Below are positions 33,796 to 50,300 of a stretch of DNA of 64,000 bases, piece by piece. Origin of the DNA: Stenopsyche tienmushanensis (taxonomy: Eukaryota > Arthropoda > Insecta > Trichoptera > Stenopsychidae). The stretch covers positions 1,426,001-1,490,000 of the forward strand of contig WACJ01000126.1 of the NCBI GenBank assembly GCA_008973525.1. The letters are read 5' to 3'. Under the pieces are notes generated by a model. That model saw only the letters and a list, made by a program, of their open reading frames with translations. It was not told the DNA's origin and searched no databases. Within the stretch, counting starts at the first letter, position 1; each line of letters opens with the position of its first letter. The position numbers and the translations under genes are program-made.

Positions 33796-36700
33796 ATGTC
33801 CTCCTCTTCGGAGGACGATTGCTACGGCAACGTTGCTGGCAAACTACACAGTAAGTATTATCTTAATATCTCCCCGTTAATAAAATTGTGCTTCCTCGCC
33901 GTAAAAAATATCGACTTATTTCGATTTTTCAATCCATACTTTTAATTAGTGGAGTGCTTCCATTGTTTTCTTCCACTTTTATTGTTTAGATTTTCCATTC
34001 GCATAGTAACTGCACGATTTATTTTAGGCTTGAAAAATAATTGGAAGCCCAATATTGAACTGAACGATTATACCAGCGATCACAACATAACTTCAGATGA
34101 TTCAGAAAAGGATAAATCTCCCGGCAAATCTACCAAGGTTAAAAGAAAACATAAAAAATCTTCCAGAAATGTAGATCGAGCTTTGGATTTGGACACATCT
34201 GCAACATCAGGTTTTTATTTTTTTTCGCATTTCAAAGTGAAAATCCTAAAACTACGAATAAATTATATACAAGGGTAGTACGAGAAGTAACTGACATAAT
34301 ACAAAATAAAATGGAAAAAAAAATGTCTTTATCTTTCAACAAAGTCTCATTTCAGCTCGATACGCTTGACCCAGTAATATTCAATAACCTGAATTAAACC
34401 TATTTTTTTATTGCTCCACAAGTAGAATTATTGATGTAAATATCTTTGAATTTGTCTGCCGAAACCAATTTTTCAAAATAGCCTTTTTCTAATTTAAATC
34501 TAGATCCCTAATCATATTTTCGAGTTACACCGTCATTATGTATCACGTGACGACTAGCACATGCAGTGAGTATGCCTGGATCATTAATTTGCTCATATAG
34601 AAATGTACTGAATGGGGCGGGGCATGGAAAGTTCAGGAACATGCATACAGGGATGCGTTAAAAAAGTAATGCGTCTCGTATTTTACAGACGCGACGATAC
34701 ACCGCAGCGCGGTCTAAACCACTGGGTAAAGTTGAGTGGAGTATTAGCTTTAAAACGCGCCCTTTAAAAATCACCTTCGAGCTATAAGAAACTCAGGGTG
34801 TGTATTCCCGTAAACTTTTTGGGGTAATGTAACATGGCGCAATGGATCATTCGCTTGAAATCTTGCGTTAAACTCGGGGAGTCCACTATTGAAACATTTC
34901 TATTAATTCAGAAGGTCTTTGGGAGTGATTGCTTGTTCGTATCACAAATTTTCCGATGGCACATTTCGTTCAAGGAGGTCGTCGATGAATCCCACAATGA
35001 ATGTCCATCAACCTTCCGAATTGCTTTAACTCTGATCGATGGTTGAGTCTTCAATGGATAACAGAAACTCTAAACATAACAAAAAAACGGTTTTTCGCAT
35101 TGTAACCGAATATTTGAATACAAAAACGCATGGAAACTTCATCGCACCAATACAAAGCGCCTTTGTTGTCAACGATTTCTGATTTCATTCGGACCTGGCT
35201 CCCTCAGACTTTTTTGTTTTCTCGCTTAAATAGAGTTCAGAAAAGGAAACGTTGGAACACGATTGAAACCATCCAAGTTCATATTACATCGGCTCTGAGG
35301 GACATCCCGGAGAAGGCCTTCCAGGATGTCTTCTAGACCTGGCAACACTACCTCCAAAAGTGTTTCAATGCAGGATGGTGCTATTCCAAAGATTTTTAAT
35401 TAAGTTTACAAATATGTTCAATACAATGTATTCTCGATTATCCAAGTGCAGATTATCCATGCTTGAAAAATATTCAATGGAAATTAATTCCGACCAATAT
35501 GACACCCATGTCCAAATTTAATACGTCCGCAAACGGGTGATAGATACGAAGTTAAGAATTTCATATGGTGTACCAAATACATATCATAGTAGCGCGCGGA
35601 TGTTTTTTAGCACGGTAAGGAAAACGTTAAAAGAAAAGAAATGAAAAATCTTCATGTCGACGCATCACTTTTTTAATGCACCCTATATACATGTCAAACA
35701 AGTCTGTAGTCTGTGAGACTAATGATTAATGATCTAGGGTTAACAGTAACCGAAACCTGTTTTATTGAAACAAAAAAAGGGTTACTCTTGTACTACTCTG
35801 AGCAACACAATCACATATGAATTACTTGATACATCATGATATATATCATTTGAGAATGTAATGATTTTTTTACATAATAAATCAACTAACTGTAGGAACA
35901 TCTATATTTTGTGTTTATATGTAAAACTTATTTTCTTTCATTATCCATTCGCAAATGTTCATGGTTGAGTTTTTTTTTATTTTCCATATTTTTTTTCTTT
36001 CAAAATTATTCAGACGTCAGCATTAAAAGTTCATCGCATACTGATGCTAATTTGAGAGTAACAAGAAGTTCAGCGCGTCACTCACAAGACCTTCAATCAG
36101 TTTTATCTAATATCAGCTCTACTGTAGTTGACATTGTGTCATCGACGCCAATGACCAGCAGTATGGCACGAAGCAGTCTTAACAGAATCAGAGGTAATAC
36201 TGCTCGAGGGCGACCTCCTCGCGGAAGAACTACACGAGGGAAAACTTCTCGAGGCAGAAGATCTCGTGTGAGGAATCAAAACTCGACTGGCATTCCCACA
36301 ATTAATATAGGTTTGTTGAAGATTTATAATCAAAGGATTTTAATTTTAAAACTTAAAAAAGATAATATTGGTTTAATCATTGCCTTTTTACAGGATGTTT
36401 TTCTGACAGTGAAGAGTCATATCAACCTTTATTTAGCAAATCTTCCACTCAGAGCAAGGTTAGTTTTTAAGTTTCATTTAAAACTGAACATTAATCAGTT
36501 TCAATAGTTACATAATTTTGTTAAAACAATTCTTTTTGCAGGAAATAGACGATGTAGTTGATTTAGATAGTAGTGGTATAGATAATTCTCTGAATGAAAA
36601 AAATTCAGATGCTGAAAGCGAAAATGAGGAACTCTCCATCAAAGTCCATTGGAGGAGTAAAGAATATCACAAATTTAAAATACGAAAGGTACGCTTCTAT

Positions 36701-39700
36701 CGATAAACAGTATTTCATTATAAATTGTCCGTTGTTAATCAGTACATGAAACTAATTTAAATTCACATTTTAGTATCAAAAGATTACATCGATATTTATG
36801 TTTTTCGCTGAACTCGAGGAAGTTGCAATTGAAAATCTTTTATTAACACTTAGAGATCGAGTACTTCGACCTATTGATACACCAGCATCGATAGAATACA
36901 ATGTGTGCGATTTTATTGGTAAGTGCCTAACTATATCCTACATAAATACTAGATATTTTTTGGCAATAAGCATTATTAGATTAATAACTTTAAGTAAAAG
37001 GTAGTACAATTTCAACTACGGAAAGGTATACAAGATGCATCCCAAAAGTCATGAAATATATCTTTTTGCCACACCCCTACTGGTTGCAACGTATTCAAAC
37101 CAATTATGTGAGATGGGGGAAACTCTTAGCTTTCCAGTGTACCAAAGTTCAATCTGCTACGAGCATCATTAAAATCAGTATAGCTGATTTAATGCATCCT
37201 TGTTTTGAGACCATGTCACGGCACATGATGGCAGATACTTCAGAACAAGCTATCGAAACTCGCGAATTGTTCAAGCAAACCTGTAAAGTGCCAGAATACC
37301 GAATGGTATGGAATTCAGTGTCTCCAAAACCGAAGAAGGCCGCGGTGAGCGAATCCAAAATGAAAACCATGTGTGACAGAGAGTTTTTACCTTAAGGACA
37401 GACAGTCAACACTGTCTATTACGTTAATGCTCTAAAAGATTAATGGATAACCTGGGTGCTGCATCATGGCAATGCGCCCAGTCACACGTCTACGCCGTGA
37501 GTTCCTGGCGAAATACAACGTGGTAATGCTACTGTAACCACTCAACAGTCCCAACCTAGCTCCGGCTGACATTTTTTGTTCCCGAGGATCAAAACCACAC
37601 TCAAAGGACAGCATTTTGCCAGCATTGAGGCTATCTAGGTGGCTTTGACGGCAGCTGAGACCTTTGAGAGGCATGGGAGAGTCCATGGAAAAAATATGTT
37701 GATGCTCATGGAGAATACTTTGAAGAATATTATATTATACTGCTATTATCGATAAATCTTTTTTAAAATCCGGTGGTTGTTAGACTCCACGATGCTCACC
37801 CATAAAACTCTAGGAGGGAGAAGCCAACCCTACACTCTACGCCAGTGAGCAATGATTGAACCCCTGAGGTAATGATGAGGAGTAGAGGTACATGAAACCA
37901 GCCTTGTTGGTCATCAAACACTACTTGAGTAGCTCAGCTAACATGAGTTGGGTACACAAGTTACCCTGTACTGCATACCCATAAAGGAGTGTGTGGAACA
38001 GTCGATTACAGTAGTTGGTGGAGACTGTGTCAAAGACTTCACTACTATCCTCAACAGCCTAGGCATATAGGGAAGAACGGTCTTAGGCTGTTCGAATGGC
38101 AACTCGTCTCCATGGCAAGGTACTACAAATGACCGAACCGATATGAGTACCATGATTTGGACTCGTGGTGGCAGTAAACCCGCGATAGTATTCTTTTGAA
38201 CTTCGAATAACCTTTGTCCTTCCTCCTCTAACACACCTTCGGGTACATGTGGTCTGAAGCTGGCCTTCGTGTGGAAACGTCAACTCCTCTGGAAGCAAAA
38301 GGGGTGGGCGCCTGGATTCTCTGCGCGTACCGTTTCTCATGGGGCCAAAAGATCAGTGGATGACATTCTCTATGTGGCTAGTCCGGGATAACCCGGAACA
38401 GACCATACAGCAGCACAGAAAATAGAGTCGCACACAATGACTCTCCAATCCTGTCTGTCGTCTGAAAAATATTTTTAAAAAATATATACAGTGAAACCTC
38501 GATTTTACGTTTTCCAAGGGACCCTGAAAAAAAACGGTAATTGCGGGAAACGGTTAATGCGGGAAAGCTTCAAATAATAATAAAAAACAACTAAAATCTT
38601 AAAAAAACATTTATTTATTAGTTACTTGTATATATTGTATATAAAATTTATTTTTTAAAAAACTCCTTTATGTTTGTTTGCTTCTTTGTTGTTTAGCACT
38701 TTAATTGGAACAAAGACGCCTCAAACTCGCGTACTTTTCTAAGAGCGGATTCATCTATTTCCTTGGAATAGAAAAATGATTTAATTTTTTCGAAGGCCTA
38801 TTTTGAACCTATTGATCCATCCGTTCGATGCAGAAAATTTTGTGATCCCTTTTATTTTGGCTATTTGCAAAGCTTTTTCTTTTACTATGGATCCATCAAT
38901 GGGTATGTTTTCAGCTCGCGCCTGCTGGTACCACGTGTAAAGAATATCTTCAAGCTCTCCAAAAGTAGATTCCTTAGCAGACTTTCTTTTATTCGCTGTC
39001 TTGCCGCACTTTTCAATTGTTTTGCGAATGTTACTCTTCATAGCAACAATCGTGTTTAGAGTTGATGGTGCTAATCCCAGACGTTTTGCTATGTCAATTC
39101 GTTTTTCTCCTGGATTGTTTTCGACGTCTTGAATTCTTTTCAGCTAGAGTTCTAGTTTTCTTCATGGGTGGCGGCATTTTAGTTTCAATTTGTAAAAAAA
39201 TTCGATACGAGATGTGAGGCAATATTGAACGCAACTGACTTGTACAAATTCAGCTACGCGACTAAAAAGTTTGTATGTACAGGAATCATTATTACCATGA
39301 ATTTTAAACAATTCTACATTTGCATTGTAACGTAGAGATAAAACGGATTGGGAAATTCCCAACCTCGATACTAAGGAATGTTGGACACCGATGTTCGTCA
39401 AATCAGTCAAACAAAAGACGATAGGTTTTCCCTCTTTAAGTGACGATCTCCGAATAATCGTCAATAGCGTAGATAAGGTAAACCTATTATCCAAAACTTT
39501 GGGACTAATCACCAGGATTCCCAGCACTTAAGCGACAATAGCACACAACAGACGATTTCGAAATCATTAAAATAATTCTTCAAAAATTATCCTAAATCCT
39601 TAACAAATACTAAAATAATCACTCCATTAGAAAATATTATTAAAAAAAAATAAAGATTAAAAACAAAAAATACACAGGTTCGGCGAAATTGATAATACAA

Positions 39701-40808
39701 TCATTAAAAACTTCCCACGAAAGTTTTCAATGCTTGCCTGAAAATCGGTTATTATCCCACATTATGGAAATTTGCAAAGGTAATTCCGATTCCAAAATCA
39801 GTCCAAAAAAATGATCCATCCCGAAAACTATAGACCGATCACTCGGCTGTGTCAAACTTGCTTGCCGAGATACGGAGAAATATGCAATAAAAACGGTCAA
39901 TCGGGATAATATTTGTGACGGGACCAAAATATTTAAACGGTTTATCGAGGAAATCGGTAAATCGGAGAACGGTCAATGCGGGATTATTTAACGTTGTTCT
40001 TATGGGAGTTTGACGGGACTATAAAAAATGAACGGTCCATCCGGGAAAACGTATTATGCGGGAACGGTTTATCGAGGTTCCACTGTATTTCATGACTTTT
40101 GAACAATCTTGCGAAAACAGAAGACAGGATTGCCTTACAAATTTTGATTAAGAGTAGTAAACTGTGTCACTCCAATTATGCGTAGCAGTTAAGTTGCATT
40201 CTACGAGCGACAGTCCGAGTTCAGTTCTTGCAGTAAATTAGTCTTCGCATTGACTTTTTTTTCTACCGTGCGATCTGAAAGTGAATGGAGCTCGGCCAGT
40301 GTGATGTTCAAGTGCCGGGGTGTGATACGGTGGATACCGTCCCCGCCCCAACATAACAATACATTTATTCGTCATGTGAAATGTTATTTTGTTTTTTTAA
40401 CGTGTAGAAGGTGGCATAGTACCGCACAGCGTCACTCATATTGCGGAACAATCAGCTAAAAAATATGATGCTCAATCAGATGCTTTGGCAACTGCCATGA
40501 GTAAGAAACTAGTCATTAAAATGCGTTCTAAAGAAATGAAAGATCCTTTTGAAGTTACGTTAGGAAAAAACCAAGTAAGTTTAATTTCATTCGATCGAGT
40601 ATTCATTATTTTCAATCGTTCTGTTTTCTTCATAACTATTTCATTTCAGAAATTATCAATCGCTATGGTGCAGTTTTCTGAAGAACTAGAAGTGCCGCTC
40701 AGTAGATTAAAGTTTTTCTTCGACGGAGATCTCGTCGATGCCGAGTCCACGCCGACGAGCCTAGATTTAGAAGGAGGGGAATGCTTGGATGTGCACGTTC
40801 TCGGATGA
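33796..40808 (+). CDS. NFATC2IP: NFATC2-interacting protein homologue (Rad60/Esc2/NIP45 family, tandem SUMO-like domains)
   Basis: Eight exons: 33796-33850, 34028-34210, 36014-36310, 36394-36458, 36542-36688, 36774-36918, 40408-40574, 40650-40808. All have GT-AG boundaries and consistent phases, giving 405 residues (human 419). The N-terminus is acidic (MSSSSEDD). Residues about 137-166 form an RG/RS-rich basic patch. Hydrophobic cores next to acidic residues (VVDIV near 117, DDVVDLD near 204) look like SUMO-interacting motifs. A first SUMO-like domain spans about 230-300 (exons 5-6). The second, C-terminal one (about 328-405) contains KFFFDGDLVD and ends in ECLDVHVLG. Family members are nuclear SUMO-pathway adaptors in genome stability. 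An ATG at 33716 opens a frame overlapping this start, but its phase runs into TGA after splicing. Intron 2 holds a mariner and intron 6 a nested transposon stack. Confidence 0.85.
34648..35685 (+). mobile_element. Mariner with both ends, internally deleted (NFATC2IP intron 2)
   Basis: The ends CAGGGATGCGTTAAAAAAGT and (complement) TAGGGTGCATTAAAAAAGTG are flanked by TA. The + strand encodes MAQWIIRLKSCVKLGESTIE then ETFLLIQKVFG, the mariner N-terminal helix-turn-helix. It jumps to FLFSRLNRVQKRKRWNTIET and ITSALRDIPEKAFQDVF, the C-terminus. Most of the catalytic region between them is lost. Confidence 0.8.
37760..38455. other. Unclassified insert within the mariner
   Basis: About 700 bp, more GC-rich than the flanks, lies between the last recognisable mariner coding sequence (about 37735) and the mariner's 3' terminal region. 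The shorter relative at 43433-43929 has no counterpart. Frames on the - strand (37938-38234, 38083-38340) show no motif. It is probably another transposon fragment. Confidence 0.4.
38489..40085 (-). mobile_element. Pogo-family transposon inserted in a mariner terminal repeat
   Basis: Ends CAGTGAAACCTCGATTTTAC and (complement) CAGTGGAACCTCGATAAACC are flanked by TA at 38487-38488 and 40086-40087; length 1597 bp. The - strand at 38781-39041 encodes an 86-residue frame with a CENP-B/Tc5-type helix-turn-helix: FGELEDILYTWYQQARAEN, then IVKEKALQIAKIKGITKFSA and NGWINRFK. The upstream part (complement of about 39060-39180) is in another frame. I see no intact DDE domain, so the element is internally deleted and dead. 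Confidence 0.85.
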
Positions 40809-41578
40809 ATTTACAGTGGCTATGCGAAATGCACCATTTTACATTATAGATTAACATTCCTGTAAAAGAATTATCACCTATTGAAATTTTAGAAAATGTT
40901 CACCTATTTTTATTAGTACAAAGAATGTTAATAGATTTTTGCGCATCCAATTTTTGGAAATAACTTTTACATAATGGCTTAAATTATATTGTTTTTTTTT
41001 TAGCCCTTTTACAACAAAAAAAAAATGATGTTATGAAAACATTTTATTACTCTCATAGTAAGTGGCATAAGTATTTATTTGCTAATTTACAAAATTTTGA
41101 ATAATTTTGTTTTATAATTATAAAATTGGTGTATAAAACATATATCATAGTGTTTTAATTGAAACAACGTCTAAGCATCATTCTTAGATTTTGAATCTTT
41201 CCGTTACAAATGTTTGTTTCGACTGTATCTTCGTATAGCTGAATCATATATACGTAGTGTACAATCAGCTTTCTATATGAAAAAATCCATTGAATGATGA
41301 ATTTCAAATAAATCTTAACATAATCGTGTTAATGTCGTTTCCAAAAACAGTCCTGACGGATTGAACTGGGATTCACCAGTTATTTTTATTTTTCCAAAAA
41401 ATATTCTTAAGCCTGTTTCCCACCTCTTTAGTATCTAAAATTACTTTTATGTCTGAAAATAACAAAATCTGTATTTCAAAACTGAATTATTTAATTTCGA
41501 GGACGTCAAAGAAAAAAGTAATTTATAAAATAGCATGATGAATTAAAAAAATATGGTAATTTTGCATGAATCTTTATA

Positions 41579-42154
41579 TTGGGTGTGTGAATAAGTTCCT
41601 GCCGTTTTTTCTGATGTCTTCATAAAAAATAAAGTTCTGCTCAATCAAGCCACGAGTCATCGATCAGAAAAGTGGTAATCAGAAGGAGCAATGCTCAAGA
41701 GAATACGACAGGTGGTGTAAAACTTCCCATTCTATAATTTCCAGTTAGGTTTTGACCGCTGATGTGACATGCGTTCTTGCTATGTCATGCTGCAAAATCA
41801 CCTTGTCGTATCTTTGGGCATATTGCGGCTGCTTTTCTTTCAATGCTCCACTCAAACGCATCAATTACTTTCGGTAGAGATCTGTGATGGGTTAGTTGAG
41901 TTGGAGCAGCTCATAATACATTATGCCCAGTTGATCCTACCAAATACAGAGGATGAGCTTGGAACCATTCTTTTTTGTCATTGAAGCATCTGTTCACATG
42001 GGAAAAGACTGTCTTTCCACATTTTTTGGTGCCAAATCATAAGGCATCCATGATCCTACCTTCAATATAGATGCGTCACCTATTAGAGCTATATCCACAC
42101 ATTGTTGTAACGCCATCCGATGGTGAAATGGCAGGAACTTATTCACACACCCAA
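41579..42154 (-). mobile_element. Internally deleted mariner, 576 bp
   Basis: The terminal repeats TTGGGTGTGTGAATAAGTTC are matched exactly at the right end (complement) and flanked by TA on both sides. The - strand encodes VILQHDIARTHVTSAVKT then LEIIEWEVLHH, the conserved mariner stretch around the second catalytic aspartate. Most other transposase sequence is absent. It sits between the 3' ends of the NFATC2IP and MRM2 genes. Confidence 0.8.
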
Positions 42155-42469
42155 TATAATTTTTATTGGTTAATGATGTATAAGTATTTTAAATAACAAC
42201 CTCTAATTTCATTTCAATAATTTATTTACTACTGAAACAATTTTAGTCATACTTAAAATATTCCATGACATTTATAATGGTTTTTTTAATTATTTATTGC
42301 TATAACATTCCACATTTGATCTACTACTAGTATAATAAAACCACACATATCAAATATAATTTTACTTGTATTTGTTGGAAGCACAAACGTTAATAACATA
42401 GTTGTATTTATCACAGAATTCCAAAAAAAATCATGTTTGTCAAATTGAAATACGTGATTTCAAACTAAT

Positions 42470-46710
<4,241 letters not shown>

Positions 46711-47353
46711 CGTGTGCGATCGGATAAAAACTCGTATCAATTATGTCGGCATTTATCGAAATAAATTCACAGCGAAACGCCCGTCATTCAAAAACAAATC
46801 CGACTCTTGACAGTGACGTTTGTGAATATGCCGATTTGGCCTAAACGCGTCATATAACGAGCAAGCGTTTCGGCGTCGACTTCAATGAATATGATCGAAT
46901 TGAACGATTTAAATTCAGCGATCAAGTAATTATAATATTTAATATGCGATTATTGAACAAAATTATAATTAAAATTGTTTAATCAATATTTAATAGATCA
47001 AAAAATTATTTAAACTTATTTAAAATTCTTGATCTTTTATGATTGTTAATATTTTATTCGGGGATAGTTTGAATTTAAAGCATTAAAAATGATGGCAATC
47101 GATATTGCGTATTTTGTTTATTTTTTAAACGTGTTATTATTATCGTTTGCGGATTCTATTTCGATTGTTTGATTGCATCGATATGAAAATTTGAATACGA
47201 TAAAAATATTGTTTTAATATATTTTATGGTCGATTTGCAGAGTCGGTGTGTGGTGTGTCAGTTTGGAGTAATGGTGTAATGGTGAAACGGGTGTCGTGTG
47301 CGTGAAGTGAGGTGAGGCAGTGACAGATCAAAGAGTGAGACAGGTGCGGCCTC
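46711..47353. promoter_or_regulatory. Shared divergent promoter region, MRM2 / WDR45B
   Basis: The two start codons are 643 bp apart on opposite strands. On the + side TCAGTTT at 47258-47264 fits an insect initiator about 95 bp before the WDR45B ATG, and the leader that follows is G-rich and purine-rich with two tiny ATG-GTG frames. No clear TATA box is seen on either side. Confidence 0.5.
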
Positions 47354-50300
47354 ATGTACCTCCGCTCGCCCAGCCCCTACGGCAACGGCCTCCTCTACGC
47401 CGGCTTCAACCAGGACCAAGGTTTTCACCCTCACTCCGTTTCGCTCTCCTGGAGCTCTTGTACATTCGACGATAACGATTATTTCTATAACACCGTGACC
47501 CCCTGACGCTTTAATGCGTCTAAAATTTAATTAAGGTCTTACCATTTCTACGACGCTATCCCAAGAGCTAAATAATATACTGTTAGAATGTCATGACAGT
47601 CTGACATTTGTGTCATTGTCCACTATAGTATTTGTTATTGTAGATAATATACATAATATACAGAATGTATCAATGCTTAGATGAGTTTGTTATGCATAAT
47701 GATGTCGTACAGGTTTCATTAAAACATTAATCCGTGATGAACGCCAAATAAAAACAAAATTAAAACTACGACAAAATCATGGTTAACGCGCTGGATACAT
47801 TGAAATAAACAGCATTAAACGAGATCATCTCATAATTGAGATAAACGGAATTGAATAAGAAAATGTATCCGTTTTTTTGTAACATTTATTGTTAAATACT
47901 TTTTTATTGCGTTAATTATAAATTTATTTATTGCTAATATCAAAATTGTATCAATCGAAGCAAAGTTTTCGTAAAGAAGCTATGTTTGCGATGAGAAATG
48001 TACATCCTAATTTGATATTTTTTGTTTTCTTATGGGAGAATCATTTAGCGTTATTTGCTGTTTCCTGTTTTGTTCAACACGCTGTGTCTTGCTGTTTATC
48101 TTCAATCAAAATTTAAATACTTTTGTTTAAACTTTAATTTCCGTTATTTTGCTGCTCATCTTCGGAAACGCTAATTTCGCAATCTTCATGCACGCGTTAT
48201 TCCATTAATTATTTAAGATCGACGTTGAAAAGACTTTCACCGGTTCAATATCCTGCGTATTTATATCGTTATTCAAGCCTGTTTTATTATCGACAATTAT
48301 CGTCCATACATCTATATACATAGACCTGGATCGTAAGATAGCCCCAAAGGAACGTCAATCAACTTTATAATTTGCATACGTTATTCAACGTGTTATAACC
48401 TTTCATGGTGATTTGCCGTTACAACAAATATAATAGATATTGCTTCAACAACATGGCCGTTATAAGCTAAAAAAATTTAAGTGTCTATTGAAAGACGCTA
48501 CATTAATATTATCTATTAAATTACTACTGTGCTTATGATGTTATAGTTTTTATAAAAATCTCCTCTTTTTAGTCATGGTCCTCATTACTGAGGGCGCCAA
48601 CAATTCTCCAGTTCTTCATAGAAGGGCCTGCTGCTGTCCTAACTTGATCGGTCCCTCTCTTCTCCTTCAAATCCCCGACCATTGGTTCCAGGCTATCCGT
48701 CTCTAGCTAACATTAGCCAGAGTCAAGTCATTGAGGTTTAATTCTCGACAGATGAACTCATTGGTGTGTCTGGCCGTCTATGAGATTCAGAGCAAACGTA
48801 GGTCCACACTACCATACAAGAAAATATAGTGATTTAAAATCCTGACAAGCTTTATCTTGGTGCTGTTACTCACACCCCTATCTCTCCAGATTTTATCCAG
48901 CTTGGACATTGCATTCTTGGCAATGGCAATACGATGTTTTATTTCCCTTTTGCATTTTCCTTCGTTGCTTATTTGATATCTAAGGAACAGAAATTCATTA
49001 ACTACTTAAATTACAACGTCTTGCTGTTGAGTCGTACGCATGCTGGTAATGAGGGACATGCCAGTGACTCATCGGTTAGCAACTATATTTTTTCACAGAA
49101 AAAAATCATATTTATTATGCTAGGAACACATATTGGTGAATCCAAAAATGCCTTTACATTTTAATAGATCTTGGTGTTTCCATGTCATTTTTAAATGTAA
49201 CTGAATTTTTTTTGAGATTTATTTGGGAATTGGAGAACGGATGTCATGTGGAGTGCGGACTCGTTTGGTGAATACTTTTTACGTCTTATATGCTTCAGTT
49301 CTTCGTAAATTGTCTTCCAATAGGCATCATTTTGTACTCAATTAGCATTAAATATGTAAGTCATCGCTAGTGTGGGGCACCCGGATCGCTCATTATGCTA
49401 TGGCAGTTAAGAGGTTAACAACCTCCAGACCTCAGAGTGAGTTTACTATATCACCAAACATCTGAGTCATACTCAACTCGCTTCAGGAGTTCTACCATTT
49501 CCGTGGGGTCATCGGCCAAAAGTCTATATGGACAGCTTTATACCACCAATAGACAATTCTCCGTTCCACTCATAAAGAGCCCTGCATATTATTCCGCATG
49601 AATATTAAATAAGCCAGGGGAGAGTATGCAGCGCTGTTGTACACCTTTCTCAGGCTTTCTTATAATCAATAAAGCACAGAACAGTCGAAAATAAACGGCG
49701 TCTCACTATACTTTTATTCGAGAACCCGGTCTAGACTATAAAACATTTTAATAATGTGTCCTGAAATATTCTGCATTGTTGCTGTTGTCAAACACACTAA
49801 AGTATTGCCTTTCCCTAGTCAGTTAAATACCTCTTTGTCACTGGAATTTAATAATGATTCCTGAAAATTTTGTAATGTCGATAGTTCTCGATGTGTTGTT
49901 TAATGACGCTAACAAAATTATTAGAAGATGAAAGCCTTTTGATGTGCTAATAGTTAGCCAATTTTCACAGCGTTATGTCTTTATCATATGAAATATTGTC
50001 TCGGAGTTCTTCGACCCTGTCCAAATCATTTTATACACAAGAGGTGCTTATAATGATGGTTCATCATATTGAGCCGTGTCTGCAGAGTGGACATATGTGA
50101 TCTTCTTAAGAACAGAGGATTTCCCGTTGCCTTCCACATGCGGAATGCGTAAGCTGCAAAATTATCGTATTTGAATGATATTTCAATTATTGTTACAAAT
50201 CAAAATCTCATCAGAGGACTTGATCGATTTTATTAATCATCACATTATTTACTTGCATCATGAAATCAGATAGTTCGACAAAATGGATCAAAAAAATGAA

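Larger units (their letters stand above)
37031..40111 (+). mobile_element. Decayed mariner, host of nested insertions (NFATC2IP intron 6)
   Basis: The left end is CAAGATGCATCCCAAAAGTC after TA. The matching right end, TTTCATGACTTTTGAACAAT to CTTG (40108-40111), is split from the body by a pogo element. The + strand carries SEQAIETRELFKQTC and WNSVSPKPKKAAVSESKMKT, then HHGNAPSHTS and further broken transposase. A copy of the same family lies at 43433-43929. Confidence 0.75.

Noticed and set aside
37938..38340. Two overlapping - frames of 85-98 codons
   Set aside because: They lie in an unclassified insert inside a mariner and show no motifs.
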